Source of the DNA: Triglochin maritima
Taxonomy: Eukaryota; Streptophyta; Magnoliopsida; Alismatales; Juncaginaceae
Length of the DNA: 64,000 nucleotides
Assembly: GCA_963682175.1 (NCBI GenBank)
Contig: OY821771.1
Location: forward strand, 15,313,001-15,377,000
Direction: 5' to 3'
In this document: positions 32,736-43,420 of the stretch, one piece after another
Numbering within the stretch: the first letter of the stretch is position 1
Layout: each line of letters starts with the position of its first letter
Translations under genes and position numbers: made by a program
Notes under the pieces: generated by a model
Told to the model about the DNA's origin: nothing
Database searches by the model: none
The model's input: the letters and a program-made list of their open reading frames with translations, nothing else

Positions 32736-35700
32736 TTAAGCCTAGGCACTCTCAAGCCTACGAAAACAACTTTGCAGTTGGCTGATCGTTCGATCAAAGT
32801 CCCGTTGGGGGTCATTGAAGATGTCCTAATCAAGGTCGGTGATTTCATATTTCCCGTTGATTTCGTCGTCCTTGAGACCGAACCAATTAAGACGACCCAC
32901 TCCCAGATTCCATTGATTTTGGGTAGACCTTTTTTGGCGACGTCAAATGCCTTGATCAATTGTCGTACTGGACTCATGAAATTGTCGTTCGGGAACTTGA
33001 CCGCGACATTCCATGTGTTCAATATGGCTAGGCAGCCGACATCTTTCGAGGACCCCATGGCAGTCAATCTTATCCGGGACTTGGAAGAAGAATTGGAAGA
33101 AGAGTACCCCCTGATTCATGAGAATTTAAATGATTACTTCATGGATGACTTAGATCATGTAGAGGACGGGGGTGAGTTGAGCAATGATGTGCATGTTGTT
33201 CAGTACATGCGAGCTCCTCCTATCTTACATCTCGAGCTAGATATCACGCCTCGCCTTGAGAAGCCACCCACACCTGAGCTCAAAGAACTCCCCAAGGAAT
33301 TGAAACACGTTTTTCTTGGTCCCAATAGGCCATTTCCGGTGATTATTTCATCGACGTTGACTGGTGATCAGGAAGAACGGTTGATTCAAGTCCTAAAGGA
33401 GCACAAATCAGCCATAGGGCGGTCCTTGAGGGACATCAAAGGGATAAGTCCCAACGTCGTGCAGCACCACATCTTTATGGAGGATGAGGCAAGACCACGT
33501 CACGACCCACAGAGGCGTCTAAATCCAGCCATGACAGAAGTAGTTAAGAAAGAGATCATCAAGTGTTTAGATCATGGCATCATTTTTCCCATTTCGGACA
33601 GTACTTGGGTAAGTCTTGTCCAGGTTGTGCCGAAGAAGTCGGGTATCACCGTTCTCCAGAATGACAACAATGAGCTTGTACCCACACGACTTCAAACTGG
33701 GTGGCAAGTTTGTATTCACTATAGGAAGTTGAACGCGGTCACGCGTAAGGACCACTTCCCTCTACCTTTCATCGACCAGATGTTGGAGAGACTCGCCGGG
33801 CACGCCTATTACTGTTTCCTTGATGGTTATTCGGGGTACAATCAAATCCCAGTCGCCCCCGAAGACCGGGAGAAAACCACGTTCACTTGTCCTTTTGGGA
33901 CGTTTGCTTATAGACGGATGCCTTTTGGACTATGCAATGCACCTGCAACATTCCAACGTTGCATGATAAGTATCTTTTCCGATATGGTCGAGAACTTCCT
34001 TGAGATCTTCATGGATGATTTCTCGGTTCATGGCACCTCCTTTGATGAGTGCTTGCACCACCTGAGCCTTGTTCTCAAAAGGTGTTCGGAAACGAACTTA
34101 GCCCTTAATTGGGAAAGGTGTCATTTCATGGTCACAAAAGGCATCGTGTTGGGTCACGTGGTATCTCGTGATGGTATCGAGGTGGATAGGGCAAAGATTG
34201 AGCTTATCTCTAAGCTTCCGCCACCCACCTCGGTAAAAGAAATACGTTCATTCCTTGGACACGCCGGTTTTTACCGGCGATTCATTAAGGATTTCAGCAA
34301 GATAGCTCGTCCATTGACGAGCTTGCTTGCTAAAGGAACCTCCTTTGAGTTCACACCCGAGTGCCAGAATGCTTTTGAGTTTCTGAAGCGTGAGTTGACC
34401 TCCGCTCCTATTATTAAGGCACCGATGTGGACTCTACCGTTCGAGCTGATGTGTGATGCTTCTGATTACGCGATAGGAGCGGTTTTGGGTCAGAAAGTCG
34501 ACAAATTGTCTCATGTGATCTATTATGCAAGTCGTACTCTCAATGACGCCCAACTCAACTACTCCGTTACTGAGAAAGAGTTCCTCGCGATCATATTTGC
34601 GTTGGAAAATTTTCGTCAGTACCTCATAGGGTCGCATGTCATCATCTACCCTGATCACTCAGCTCTTCGCTACCTTTTTTCTAAAAAGGATGCGAAACCC
34701 CGTCTCCTGCGTTGGATCTTGTTGTTACAAAAATTCGACCTTGAAATACGGGACAAGAAGGGATGCGAGAATGTCGTGGCTGATCACCTATCTCGCATCC
34801 CCATTGATCTTTCACCGGATCCACCGGTGAACGAGTTTTTTCCTGATGAGAACCTTATGGCAATAGCCTCACCTCCCTGGTTCGCTGACATTGTGAAGTA
34901 TTTAGCAACCGGGGAGGTGCCGGCTCATTGGAGACACAGTGAGACAGCGAAGTTCAAGTCGTTAGTCAAGCACTTCTATTGGGATGATCCATACTTATTT
35001 AAGTATTGTGCTGATCAAATCATAAGGAGGTGCATTCCTGACGACGAGGTTCAGAGTGTCTTGTCCTTTTGCCATAAGGAGGCATGTGGTGGGCACTTCA
35101 GTGCCAAGAAAACCGCTGCCAAAGTACTCCAATGCGGTTTTTACTGGCCCACGTTGTTCCAAGACACTTTTGCATTTTGCAAAGCATGCGATATGTGCCA
35201 ACGTGTGGGCCGCATTGGTAGACGAGATATGATGCCACTCAATCCTATCTTAGTGGTTAACATCTTTGATGTTTGGGGAATTGACTTCATGGGTCCCTTC
35301 CCCGTGTCCCATGGTCACACTTACATCCTGGTGGCGGTCGATTATGTGTCAAAGTGGGTTGAAGCAATCCCCACTCGCACTAACGATCGCAAGGTTGTGA
35401 TCAAATTTCTTAAAGAACACATCTTCGCGAGGTTTGGGACACCTCGTTGTATCATAAGTGATCAGGGGACACACTTTGTGAACCGATCCCTTGAGGCAGT
35501 GCTGAGGAAATACTCCATCACGCACAACTTGGCCACACCTTATCATCCTCAAACCTGTGGCCAGGTGGAAATTTCCAACCGTCAACTCAAGCAAATTCTT
35601 GAGAAAACGGTTAATGCTTCAAGGAAAGATTGGTCGGTCAAGCTTAATGATGCATTGTGGGTTTTCCGCATTGCATTTAAAACCGACCTTGGCATGTCCC

Positions 35701-36182
35701 CCTACCGGCTAGTTTATGGCAAAGCTTGCCATCTTCCGGTAGAACTTGAGCACCGGGCATTGTGGGCAATCAAACATCTCAACATGAGTCTTGATGTTTC
35801 CGGTGCCAATCACAAGTTAGACCTTAACGAGTTGGAGGAGTTGAGAAATGAAGCTTATGAGAATGCCAAGATCTGCAAGTCCCGCACTAAAAGTTTCCAC
35901 GATCGCTTGGTGCGAATCAAAACTTTCGAGGTGGGACAAAAGGTCTTGTTGTACAATTCTCGCCTCCACTTGTTTCCGGGGAAACTTCGGAGCCGTTGGT
36001 CAGGGCCCTTCATTGTTTTAACCGTCTCCCCTCATAGGGCGGTTGAGATTCAAAATCCTAGGAATGGGGATGTGTTCAAGGTTAATGGACAACGCCTCAA
36101 AACATACTTGGAAGGGACCACGACAGAGGTCGAGGTGGAAGTCGGGCCTTTGCACGAACTCCCCACGGATGTGATCACTTGA
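32736..36182 (+). CDS. pol: N3 Pol: reverse transcriptase, RNase H, integrase
   Basis: One uninterrupted frame of more than 1130 codons after the TGA. Counting from 32772: end of protease ([15 protein letters not shown]), RT about residues 230-480 ([20 protein letters not shown] near 315, [17 protein letters not shown] near 412), RNase H about 550-680 ([32 protein letters not shown]), integrase about 750-1000 with zinc motif H-x-H-x-CKACDMC, and acidic residues in IDFMGPF, SDQGTHF and GQVEISN. It ends with a GPF-type motif. Catalytic residues look intact. RT copies RNA from a tRNA-Asp primer and integrase inserts the cDNA. The composition is typical of the Athila lineage. Expression now depends on passing the upstream TGA. 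Confidence 0.93.
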   Translation, partial: LSLGTLKPTKTTLQLADRSIKVPLGVIEDVLIKVGDFIFPVDFVVLETEPIKTTHSQIPLILGRPFLATSNALINCRTGLMKLSFGNLTATFHVFNMARQPTSFEDPMAVNLIRDLEEELEEEYPLIHENLNDYFMDDLDHVEDGGELSNDVHVVQYMRAPPILHLELDITPRLEKPPTPELKELPKELKHVFLGPNRPFPVIISSTLTGDQEERLIQVLKEHKSAIGRSLRDIKGISPNVVQHHIFMEDEARPRHDPQRRLNPAMTEVVKKEIIKCLDHGIIFPISDSTWVSLVQVVPKKSGITVLQNDNNELVPTRLQTGWQVCIHYRKLNAVTRKDHFPLPFIDQMLERLAGHAYYCFLDGYSGYNQIPVAPEDREKTTFTCPFGTFAYRRMPFGLCNAPATFQRCMISIFSDMVENFLEIFMDDFSVHGTSFDECLHHLSLVLKRCSETNLALNWERCHFMVTKGIVLGHVVSRDGIEVDRAKIELISKLPPPTSVKEIRSFLGHAGFYRRFIKDFSKIARPLTSLLAKGTSFEFTPECQNAFEFLKRELTSAPIIKAPMWTLPFELMCDASDYAIGAVLGQKVDKLSHVIYYASRTLNDAQLNYSVTEKEFLAIIFALENFRQYLIGSHVIIYPDHSALRYLFSKKDAKPRLLRWILLLQKFDLEIRDKKGCENVVADHLSRIPIDLSPDPPVNEFFPDENLMAIASPPWFADIVKYLATGEVPAHWRHSETAKFKSLVKHFYWDDPYLFKYCADQIIRRCIPDDEVQSVLSFCHKEACGGHFSAKKTAAKVLQCGFYWPTLFQDTFAFCKACDMCQRVGRIGRRDMMPLNPILVVNIFDVWGIDFMGPFPVSHGHTYILVAVDYVSKWVEAIPTRTNDRKVVIKFLKEHIFARFGTPRCIISDQGTHFVNRSLEAVLRKYSITHNLATPYHPQTCGQVEISNRQLKQILEKTVNASRKDWSVKLNDALWVFRIAFKTDLGMSPYRLVYGKACHLPVELEHRALWAIKHLNMSLDVSGANHKLDLNELEELRNEAYENAKICKSRTKSFHDRLVRIKTFEVGQKVLLYNSRLHLFPGKLRSRWSGPFIVLTVSPHRAVEIQNPRNGDVFKVNGQRLKTYLEGTTTEVEVEVGPLHELPTDVIT

Positions 36183-36597
36183 TGTGATCCATCCATCCAT
36201 TTGTTTGTACATATCAGTGTTGAGTTAAAAAAAGCAAAAAAAAAATGGAAGGCCTATGTGAAATTTTCCCTTTCCCTTGTTTTTAACGCGTTTTTCCATT
36301 GCCCTACGCGTTATTCCAGCAGACACAAACGCGTTTCTCCTTCGGATCTCGCCTCCACCCAAATATTTTCCCCAGATCCCCTGAACTGGCCGCTAATTAG
36401 CGGTTTGGGGGTCGGTTGTTCTTCGTTTTCCTATTCACTTCGTCTGGGTCTTCTATTTGGGGTTCTGTGTTGTTTTCGTGGTTGGGAGTCTGTTTTGCTG
36501 CTGGAGTCGGCGTGCGGTGGCCTTCTCTCTGCTTGTTCCGTGTTCGTCCTCGCCGTCGTGTGCCTCGCCGCTAAAGCTCACCAAGGTAGGTTCAGGT
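36183..36597 (+). other. N3 spacer between pol and the 3' ORF
   Basis: About 415 bases with a palindrome variant (GGCCGCTAATTAGCGG, 36388-36403), a T/C-rich stretch and TTCAG (36591-36595) two bases before the next ATG, which looks like a splice acceptor. The frame upstream of that ATG is open from 36457 but starts with no ATG. Confidence 0.6.
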
Positions 36598-37491
36598 ATG
36601 GCCAGCCATCATTTAATTCCAGAACTCAATTTTGCCTCCCTGATTCGTGATTTCGGAGAACCCTTCTACGATCGAATCGTAGCTAAAGGGTGGTACCATT
36701 TATTGTATGAGGGCGATGAATACATGTACGTAGAGCCTCTCGTACATGAATTCTTTACTAAACTCGAGCGTGACCAGAACGGTCCACTCGAGTTCAGTAT
36801 TACTCTCAGAGGGGTGAAACACACCGTGACATCCCAGCTAATCTCCGACGCGACTGGGATCCCCTTGGTTGATGAGCTCGCGCCCACCCACGATATCAAT
36901 TTTTATCGATCTATGCTTGGGCGTGGGCAGCCTACATCATCACATGGGGGAGTTCCTAATGCGCACATTTACTCCAATGTGCACATTGTAGCCAGGTGGG
37001 TGTGTAGAAATGTGCTGGGCCAAGAGCGGACCTCCACATTTTTCACACCTACTTTGCGAATCGTGTATAGTCTGATGGACGGTTCACCACACTGCATTTG
37101 TCGAACATTGTTCGACGTTTTGGTGAACGCCAGGCTGAAAGATATACACTGTTTGCCGACTCTGGTTACCAAATTGTGTGTCATGTTGGACATCCCACGA
37201 TTTGAGTGCATGCTGAGTCGCCAGGGCGCCGACCTCGAGGTAGCGAAGATGACGCCGTCATTACTCCATTGCCTTCCTGAGGCATGGGTGCCTGACTTTA
37301 TGGAGGAGGATGTTAGAGCCAGTTCCTCAAGCTCGTCTGTGAGCTCAGGAACGCTCTTTAACACCGACATATCTGAGATGGCGGTCGAGCAGCAGAACGT
37401 CATCTTAGCCAAGCAAAACTGGAAGATCTATAGGAAGTTGTCGGCTCTTGAGAGAGGTGCCTCTTCGGGCACTTCTGGCCGCCATCATTAG
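36598..37491 (+). CDS. N3 env-position ORF, plant 'putative transposon protein' type
   Basis: 297 codons from ATG 36598 (MASHHLIPELNFASL). The segment KGWYHLL...YVEPLVHEFFTKL...FSITLRGVKHTVTSQLISDATGIP resembles the domain I know from plant Athila-like elements as a putative plant transposon protein (N-terminal KGW, central RG-x-V, then GIP). It lies where Athila elements carry an env-like gene. I see no clear signal peptide or transmembrane anchor from the ATG, so a membrane envelope role is not supported. The C-terminus is Ser-rich with a short helical piece (VEQQNVILAKQNWKIYRKLSALE). It may be made from a spliced RNA. Function unknown. Confidence 0.75.
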   Translation: MASHHLIPELNFASLIRDFGEPFYDRIVAKGWYHLLYEGDEYMYVEPLVHEFFTKLERDQNGPLEFSITLRGVKHTVTSQLISDATGIPLVDELAPTHDINFYRSMLGRGQPTSSHGGVPNAHIYSNVHIVARWVCRNVLGQERTSTFFTPTLRIVYSLMDGSPHCICRTLFDVLVNARLKDIHCLPTLVTKLCVMLDIPRFECMLSRQGADLEVAKMTPSLLHCLPEAWVPDFMEEDVRASSSSSSVSSGTLFNTDISEMAVEQQNVILAKQNWKIYRKLSALERGASSGTSGRHH

Positions 37492-38797
37492 TCCGGTACA
37501 CCCTATCCATGCATTGGCACCATTTTTCCATACATTGAGGACAATGCATGGATTAGGTGTGGGGGTGTTTTCACGTTTGTACATAGTTTGTGTTTTGTTT
37601 TGATTTTTTTTGCTTTCTTTTGGGTGTACTGCTAGGATCATGTTAGTGTGCCGCATTGAACATTGATATACCTGCTTGCCATGATCCTTGGGTGACTTGT
37701 CTTCTTTTGCTTGCCTAGTACTTTAAAATTTTCACATTTCTTTCAAAATCTTCATGTGTTTGCGAAAGAATATGTTTTGTGGATTTTGCGTGTGTTTAGC
37801 ATGTGCAAAACCGTTGAGAGGCAAAGTAAAAAGAAAGCTTCCAAAATTGTCTTGAACTTGATGCATTAGGATTTCTAGTTTACTGGCTTTAGGTCTTATC
37901 GAGTCGTTAGGATGCACCCCGGTTTTCCTTCGGGGGCGTGTAATCATAGGGTTTCAGCACTCAAACATTAAAAGAAGTCCACCCTCAACCTAGTGAGTCA
38001 AATAATTCGTGTCTGTTAGTATAAGGAAGTTTGTCGTAGTCAAGGGCCCTTAATCTCTTTTTGTGAAACTTAAGTGTAGGGGTTTTGGTTCCCATGTAGA
38101 TAAATAAATAAGTGGTGTTCTCTCTTCTCGCACGACTCCTATCACTCGGGAAAGTAGGTCTGAGGGGACTTTGTGCTTGGTGCTTTCGAGTCATCTGACT
38201 TGGGATGCACCGACCGAACTCTCGTTACACGGGTGGTAGGGATCGCCCTATGTGGAGATTTGGGGGAAGGTGTACGTGATAGTGTAAGTCCTCATAGGCA
38301 ATGATGCACGAAACCTGACCCTGGGAGAATCAAACACCAACCAATAAAATGCTCCAAAGAAAAAGAAAAAAAAGAGAGAAAAAAAAGAATCAAATAAGAA
38401 CCGAAATGGACTTTACACATTGTATCACATTTAGAAGTTAAGGTTGCCCTTGTCTTTCAATTAAGTCCTTGACTAAACTGTCATGAATAACTCATTAGGC
38501 TAGGTGTGTGGACCGATTACATTTATAGAGTCGACCCGTAGTATTACCGCGTCCCATGATCGACAAAATAAGTCCAACGAGTCGTGTAGCTAGATTGATT
38601 AATGCATCTTGTTCGGATTTTGTGGGTATATCCGCTGAAAACCCTCAGGAGACAACACTCCTCCTCCTTGGCGACAAGGAGGTTTAACGGCTTGTTGCAC
38701 GTGCTAGGTGCAACCGTGATTCCTACGAAAGTGAGTTAGGATTTCTTGTTTTTTGTATGGTTTTCTCTTTCTTTGTTTTGCTCTGGACTAGCAAAAG
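37492..38797 (+). other. N3 3' UTR
   Basis: 1.3 kb noncoding, strongly similar to N1 from about 37625 on. It has the ACATTGAGGACAATGCATG block with the internal PPT-like TAGGTGTGGGGGT at 37554-37566, and an A/G-rich stretch at about 38357-38395. Confidence 0.75.
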
Positions 38798-38810
38798 TTA
38801 GGTATGGGGG
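38798..38810 (+). other. N3 polypurine tract
   Basis: TTAGGTATGGGGG just before the 3' LTR. It differs from the N1 tract by one base. Confidence 0.75.
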
Positions 38811-38814
38811 TATT

Positions 38815-39812
38815 TGATTGACATCATTTCATGCTTATATTTGTATCTTATATCCATTATCTTTCACCTAAACAATGCTATGTCACGAGTTTTATGTTTA
38901 GTTTTCAGGAATAAATAGGTTTGAAGAGATGAAGCATTAAAGGACCCAAAAGCTGGGAAAAAGGACTGAATTGTGAGATCTGGGGACCAAGATGCAAGGA
39001 AGAAGGACCTGATTGCAAGACAGAAGGACCTAAGAGCAAAACAGAATACTCCACACCATCATGGGGAGTATTTTACCAATTCGATTCGGGTCGGAGCTCC
39101 AACAAGTCAAGTAACCGCATCAAAGACCAAGAATACCATCCAGGAAAGCCTCCAAGAAAGCCCAGACTAATCCGGATCCTGTAGACCGCCAATTGGTGGA
39201 TCCGAATCCGCTTAGTTTTTTCTGGAGTCTGTATTAGAGCGTGTTTATGCTATTTATGGTATTTGTTTAGTCCCACATCGGGGGATTGTCCCGGATTAGC
39301 TTTTTCCATGGCTATAAATAGAACTCTTCACCTTCCATTGTAATTTACTCCATGCTTGTGGCCATTCTCCCTAATTGAAGTGGAAGCCTTGAAGCAAGAA
39401 ACTCAATGGGGGAGATGCTACTGGTATTGTGAGTCTTCAATCAATAAAATTTTCTTTGTTTTGTGCCTCTTTTATGGTTTGTGCATGTTTTAGTTTAGTC
39501 ATCTTCTATTAAATCTAGCTTAGTTAATATGTTTTCTTTGCTTAGCTTAATAACTAGTGTAATGTTTAGTTAGTAGTTCCATCCCCTTTGGGGGGTGGAG
39601 TAGATGTACATACATGCATTAGAGAATGGGATGAATGCTTTATTTTTGATGTGTTGATAAAACATGAATGGTAGCATAATCAATCTTTCTCTTCCCTATT
39701 TTGCCACTTGATTTCCGATAAACAAGAGTCTGCTCACCTCCCTGAGGACGACCCGTACTTGCCACCGCTTCATCGCGGCCGTGCACTTGCGGTTTAAATA
39801 AAACGTTCAACA
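38815..39812 (+). repeat. N3 3' LTR with internal deletion
   Basis: 998 bases, about 400 fewer than the 5' LTR. U5 sequence equivalent to roughly 27490-27862 is missing at 39670/39671. The palindrome pair has collapsed into one copy (39183-39200). TATA at 39313-39320. Ends ACGTTCAACA before TSD GACAA. Confidence 0.9.
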
Positions 39813-39817
39813 GACAA

Positions 39818-39967
39818 CCTTAACTTCTGAATGTGATACAATGTGTAAAGTCCATTTTGGTTCTTATTTGACTCTCTTTTTCTTTTTTTTTCTTTTTTTT
39901 TCTTTAGAGCATTTTATTGGTTGGTGTTTGATTCTCCGAGGGTCAGGTTTCTTGGGTTTGATGACCA
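39818..39967 (-). other. N2 3' UTR, second part
   Basis: Continuation of 26233-26602 across N3: minus-strand 3' UTR including a T/C-rich (A/G on the coding strand) tract and the GGTCAGG block, ending where M1 gag resumes. Confidence 0.65.
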
Positions 39968-40179
39968 ACATGTGATCCGATGTAAGTAGATGGAGATCTA
40001 GCAGTCGGTGCCTCTCTCATATCACCCCTATATGAAGATTGCTCAGTCACACAATGAAGATTATCCCAACCATACGGGGTGTTCATCTGAGCCACCCCAG
40101 GTTGCATGGGTCCGGAATACCAGGAAGAATTGTCCTAGTCCCAACAATGATATGGATGGTCGCCCGTGTAACCATCCAT
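39968..40179 (-). pseudogene. M1 gag-like ORF, first part
   Basis: Starts at ATG 40179 on the minus strand (MDGYTGDHPYHCWD, matching Q at 53265). It encodes the region up to the point where N2 is inserted. The next codons are at 24831. Downstream of the break the reading joins N2 3' UTR. Confidence 0.7.
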
Positions 40180-41292
40180 TTCAACAAACAACTCTCGAGT
40201 CGACCACTCTCACCACCACGAGGCTAAGCTCGCAAAAAGTGCTCGACTCGACCCTAAAACGCTACCAGAGAGTGTAAAGGGGAAGAGACTATAACGTAGA
40301 ATAAGGTGAGAAGAAGATGACTCAGAGGAGAAGGGAAGAATCCTAGAGCTAGCGTGGGTAATGGGATCAGGTAGAAGCCTAAGTAGCAAGCACGACTCAA
40401 ACAATGTAAGGCAATGGGTCCTTTGGCTAGACGATGCCTAACTTCGAGGTCACTAGCCTCAACACGCCTTACCTCCCTACAACGAAGACCACAATGCCCA
40501 GCAAGTGATACAAGATCCGGAGATCCAGTACCTTCTACTATCGACAAGGTAGGCAACGCCGATCAGGCCATGACGGTCTCAACTAGATTACTCTCCTAGT
40601 GCGTCCGAAATCCTAGGGCCAATGTCTACTTGCTTTTAGTTAAGGCTTGATTAAGAGTGATTTTTGGGGCGAAGGAAAGGGTGATGAAATCCCCCACCTT
40701 ATCTTTTATGGGACAGCCCCTCCTTAGTAGCGTTTTGATCCTAAATCTAGCAATCAACGCTTCAATCAAAACGCTAAACTCACTCTTGTCCTGATGCAAT
40801 TCCTACTAACTAATGTATGAGCATACAAGATGCATGAATGAGTGTAGGAAATGTGTACCTCACGCCAGCACTCAACAACTGAAAATAAAGCTAAAAGAAA
40901 AGACAACTACGTGCCTAAGTCAAGTACATGATGCGTGACCTAAACAAGTAAGAATGTCTAGTCATTTGCTTTGGATTTTAAGGCCAAGCTGATTAATGAG
41001 GATTGGTTTAATGAGCTGGGAGCAAACTAGAAATCAGAACATGCAAGATTGTGCTCCCAGACAACTAATATAAAATCACAAACTACCTGAACAATAATGA
41101 AGACGAAAGATGCTCACCAGGCCGCCAATTGGCTGTCCAGACTGCTGATTGGCGGTCACTGTTGAGTCTTTTGTGCTCAAACTTGTCCAGTAGCCTCCCC
41201 TTGATCCGGTGGTTCCCTGAAACAAAGCAAAACTAAAACAAAAAAATTAAAACCACTCGAATCGTCCAAACCAAAGTCTGGACAGAGCACCT
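40180..41292 (-). other. M1 leader
   Basis: Homologous to the Q leader (52155-53264). Palindromes at 41121-41138 and 41140-41157 with a donor-like GGTGAGC (minus strand, 41119-41113) beside them. Confidence 0.7.
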
Positions 41293-41309
41293 CCCCGGCA
41301 ACGGCGGCA
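41293..41309 (-). other. M1 primer-binding site (tRNA-Asp)
   Basis: The minus strand reads TGCCGCCGTTGCCGGGG, one mismatch to tRNA-Asp. Confidence 0.8.
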
Positions 41310-41315
41310 AAAACT

Positions 41316-42827
41316 AGATTGATTCGTTTTAAAATAAACCGTAAGTGCACGGCCGCGCTGAAGCGGTGGCAAATACGGGTCGATCCACAAGGAGGTGTGT
41401 CGACCTTTGGTTTGTGCAAAGGCTAGTGGTAAAGAAAGGAGAGAAAGGTTGGTTACACTAAACTACACTAAGATGCAAAAGGAAATGAAGATAAGCAATA
41501 AAACTAAACCCCATAGGGGGTAGAGAAATGATGTGAATATAAAGATGTGTGTGTGTTCAATTATACTCCCCACAACATGTAGTGCATGAAATCATAAAAC
41601 TAAATCCAACTTTGCCTCCACATGAAATATGATAAGACTATATCGTTAAAACATACAAGACAATAATTGGAATGATGCTAAATGAACTCATCTATAAAGA
41701 CTAGACCCTACTTTGCTTCCACATGAAATAAGATAACCCAATATCATTAAAACATACCAGGCATTAACCAAGATAAAGGCAACAAGAGTACATATACTAC
41801 AAATTGTGTTTCCAATATTAATTCCATCTGTATCCTCACCTTATCATTCCCCATAAAATAGGTCCACTAATCTAAGCATAAGCTAAGTTTCATTCAAGAG
41901 CATTAGCATATGAAAGATAAGAGTGAAATCACATTAGATGGTTATGGAAATCATATAAGGCTCAAGGTATTAAGATAACACACACCTAATACACTACATG
42001 ATCATATCACGTATTTCTCCACCCCCAAATGGGGATGGAACTACAACCTACATTAAAATGAAACATTCTACTGAAATGAAATTTAACTAAGCAAGAAGGG
42101 AGCATTAAAGAAGCTTAAAAGGAAAGGAAAGACTAAACAAGCATGCACAAATTAAAAGACAAGATTAAAAGAAACTAGAACAATTATTTCATTAACAATG
42201 ACTCACATTTAAGGTAGCAATATTCTCCACCTTGAGTTTTGCTTCAAGGCTTACTCCTTAGTAGAGAGAATGCCACCAAGCAATGGGTAATTACAATGGA
42301 AGGTGAAGAGTTCTATTTACAGCCATAGAAAAAGGTAATCCGGGACAATCCCCCGACGTGGAACTAAACAAATACCGGAAATGGACTAAATACTCACTAA
42401 TACGCGACCCACCAAAATATTAGCAGATTTGGGCCAACACAGACCGCCAATTCACGGTCTTGGACCGCCAATTGGCGGTCTATATGGTTCGGATTACGCT
42501 GGATTTTATTCTGGCCTTTTCTGGATGTCTTTGTTGGTCTTTAATGCATCGACTTCACTTGTTGGAGCTCCGACCCGAATAGAATTGCCAAAATACTCCC
42601 CAAGATTGTGTGGAGTTTTCTGTTTTGCTCTTTAGTCCTTTGGTCTTACGTTCAGGTCCTTCTCTCTTGCATCTTAATCCCCAGGTCTCACAATTCAGTC
42701 TTTTTTCCCTGCTTTTGGGTCCTTTTATGCTTCATCTCTTCAAACCTATTTATTTCTGAAATTCAAACATAAAAGTCGTGACATAGCATTGTTTAGGTGA
42801 AAGATAATGGATATAAGATACAAATAT
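41316..42827 (-). repeat. M1 5' LTR, 5' end truncated
   Basis: Same type as 11842-13396. Palindromes at 42442-42459 and 42463-42480 (perfect). TATA region on the minus strand near 42313-42321 is altered (TACAG). The last ~20 bases of U3 are missing at the junction with C2, so its target duplication is lost. Confidence 0.8.
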
Positions 42828-43256
42828 GATATGCATGAGATTAACCGAACCATTCGGTTTTAACACATGTTCGGTGGACCGTGAGCTAGACGGTCGACCG
42901 AATATGCATGAGAAAAATTCTCTGGAAAAATTCGGACGATCTGCATCTTGCTCCGGTCGACCGTTGACCCACCAAAATTTCTCCTAGTGAATATTCATCG
43001 GATGACCGTGTCACTTTCAGTCTACCGAAAATATCCCAAGATATCTCCTGGATATTTTCTCTGGGTTGACCGTTCACGCTCGGTTGACCGAACCCAATTG
43101 TCCAGGCACTTCAGAAAATTTCGGTCAACGAATTGTGTTTACTCGTTCCCCGTTCTGTTGACCGTTCCGAAGACACCTCGGTCAACCGAACCCTAAACGG
43201 TTTACCGTGTTTGACCCAGATTTTGCCTTTGTCAAATTTTGGATTTATTTCCAACA
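42828..43256 (-). repeat. C2 3' LTR (partial) rich in GGTCGACC/TTGACC motifs
   Basis: On the minus strand it would begin TGTTGGAAATAAATCC at 43256, a common copia LTR start. It contains CGGTCGACCG at 42891-42900 and 42954-42963 and repeated TTGAC or GTCAA cores (for example 42964, 43066, 43084, 43158, 43181, 43211). The other end is missing. The LTR call is moderate because no second copy is in the window. Confidence 0.5.
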
Positions 43257-43420
43257 AAATTTGATCTTTTGGGTTTTAACAAATTTATATCTTATGTAAT
43301 ATATTATCTTATGTAATATTAAATTATTACACCCCATAATATATACACCTCATATGAAAGTTTTATTTCACATACATTCTCAATGTATAAAATAACAATA
43401 CCTAAGGCAGCCCTCTCTAA
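43257..43420 (-). other. C2 3' untranslated A/T-rich spacer
   Basis: Between the RNase H stop and the LTR start. Mostly A/T with short direct repeats (ATCTTATGTAATAT twice, 43290-43320). No purine tract stands out. Confidence 0.5.

Larger units (their letters stand above)
26603..39812 (+). mobile_element. N3: full-length Athila-like gypsy element with env-position ORF
   Basis: 5' LTR, tRNA-Asp PBS, leader, gag, protease, RT, RNase H, integrase, a further ORF and 3' LTR are all present. The flanks are GACAA at 26598-26602 and 39813-39817, a perfect target duplication inside N2's 3' UTR. Without the nested solo LTR the element is about 11.7 kb. It is the only element here encoding polymerase and integrase, so elements of this kind are the likely helpers of N1. 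This copy has a frame break between gag and protease, a TGA after protease and an altered protease active site. Confidence 0.93.
11842..42827 (-). mobile_element. M1: old minus-strand gypsy element hosting four later insertions
   Basis: After removal of nested material, M1 is: 3' LTR 11842-13396, 3' UTR 13397-14990, GWRV-type ORF 23568-24831, gag start 39968-40179, leader to 41292, PBS 41293-41309, 5' LTR 41316-42827. Both LTRs are of the same type and differ by several percent by eye, more than the LTRs of N1, which fits their nesting order. Coding capacity equals that of Q: zinc knuckle and GWRV module without capsid, protease or RT. The 5' end of its 5' LTR is truncated against C2. Confidence 0.8.

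Noticed and set aside
36457..36597. N-terminal extension of the env-position ORF with a hydrophobic stretch
   Set aside because: No ATG starts it. The ATG at 36598 follows a splice-acceptor-like site and gives a family-like N-terminus.
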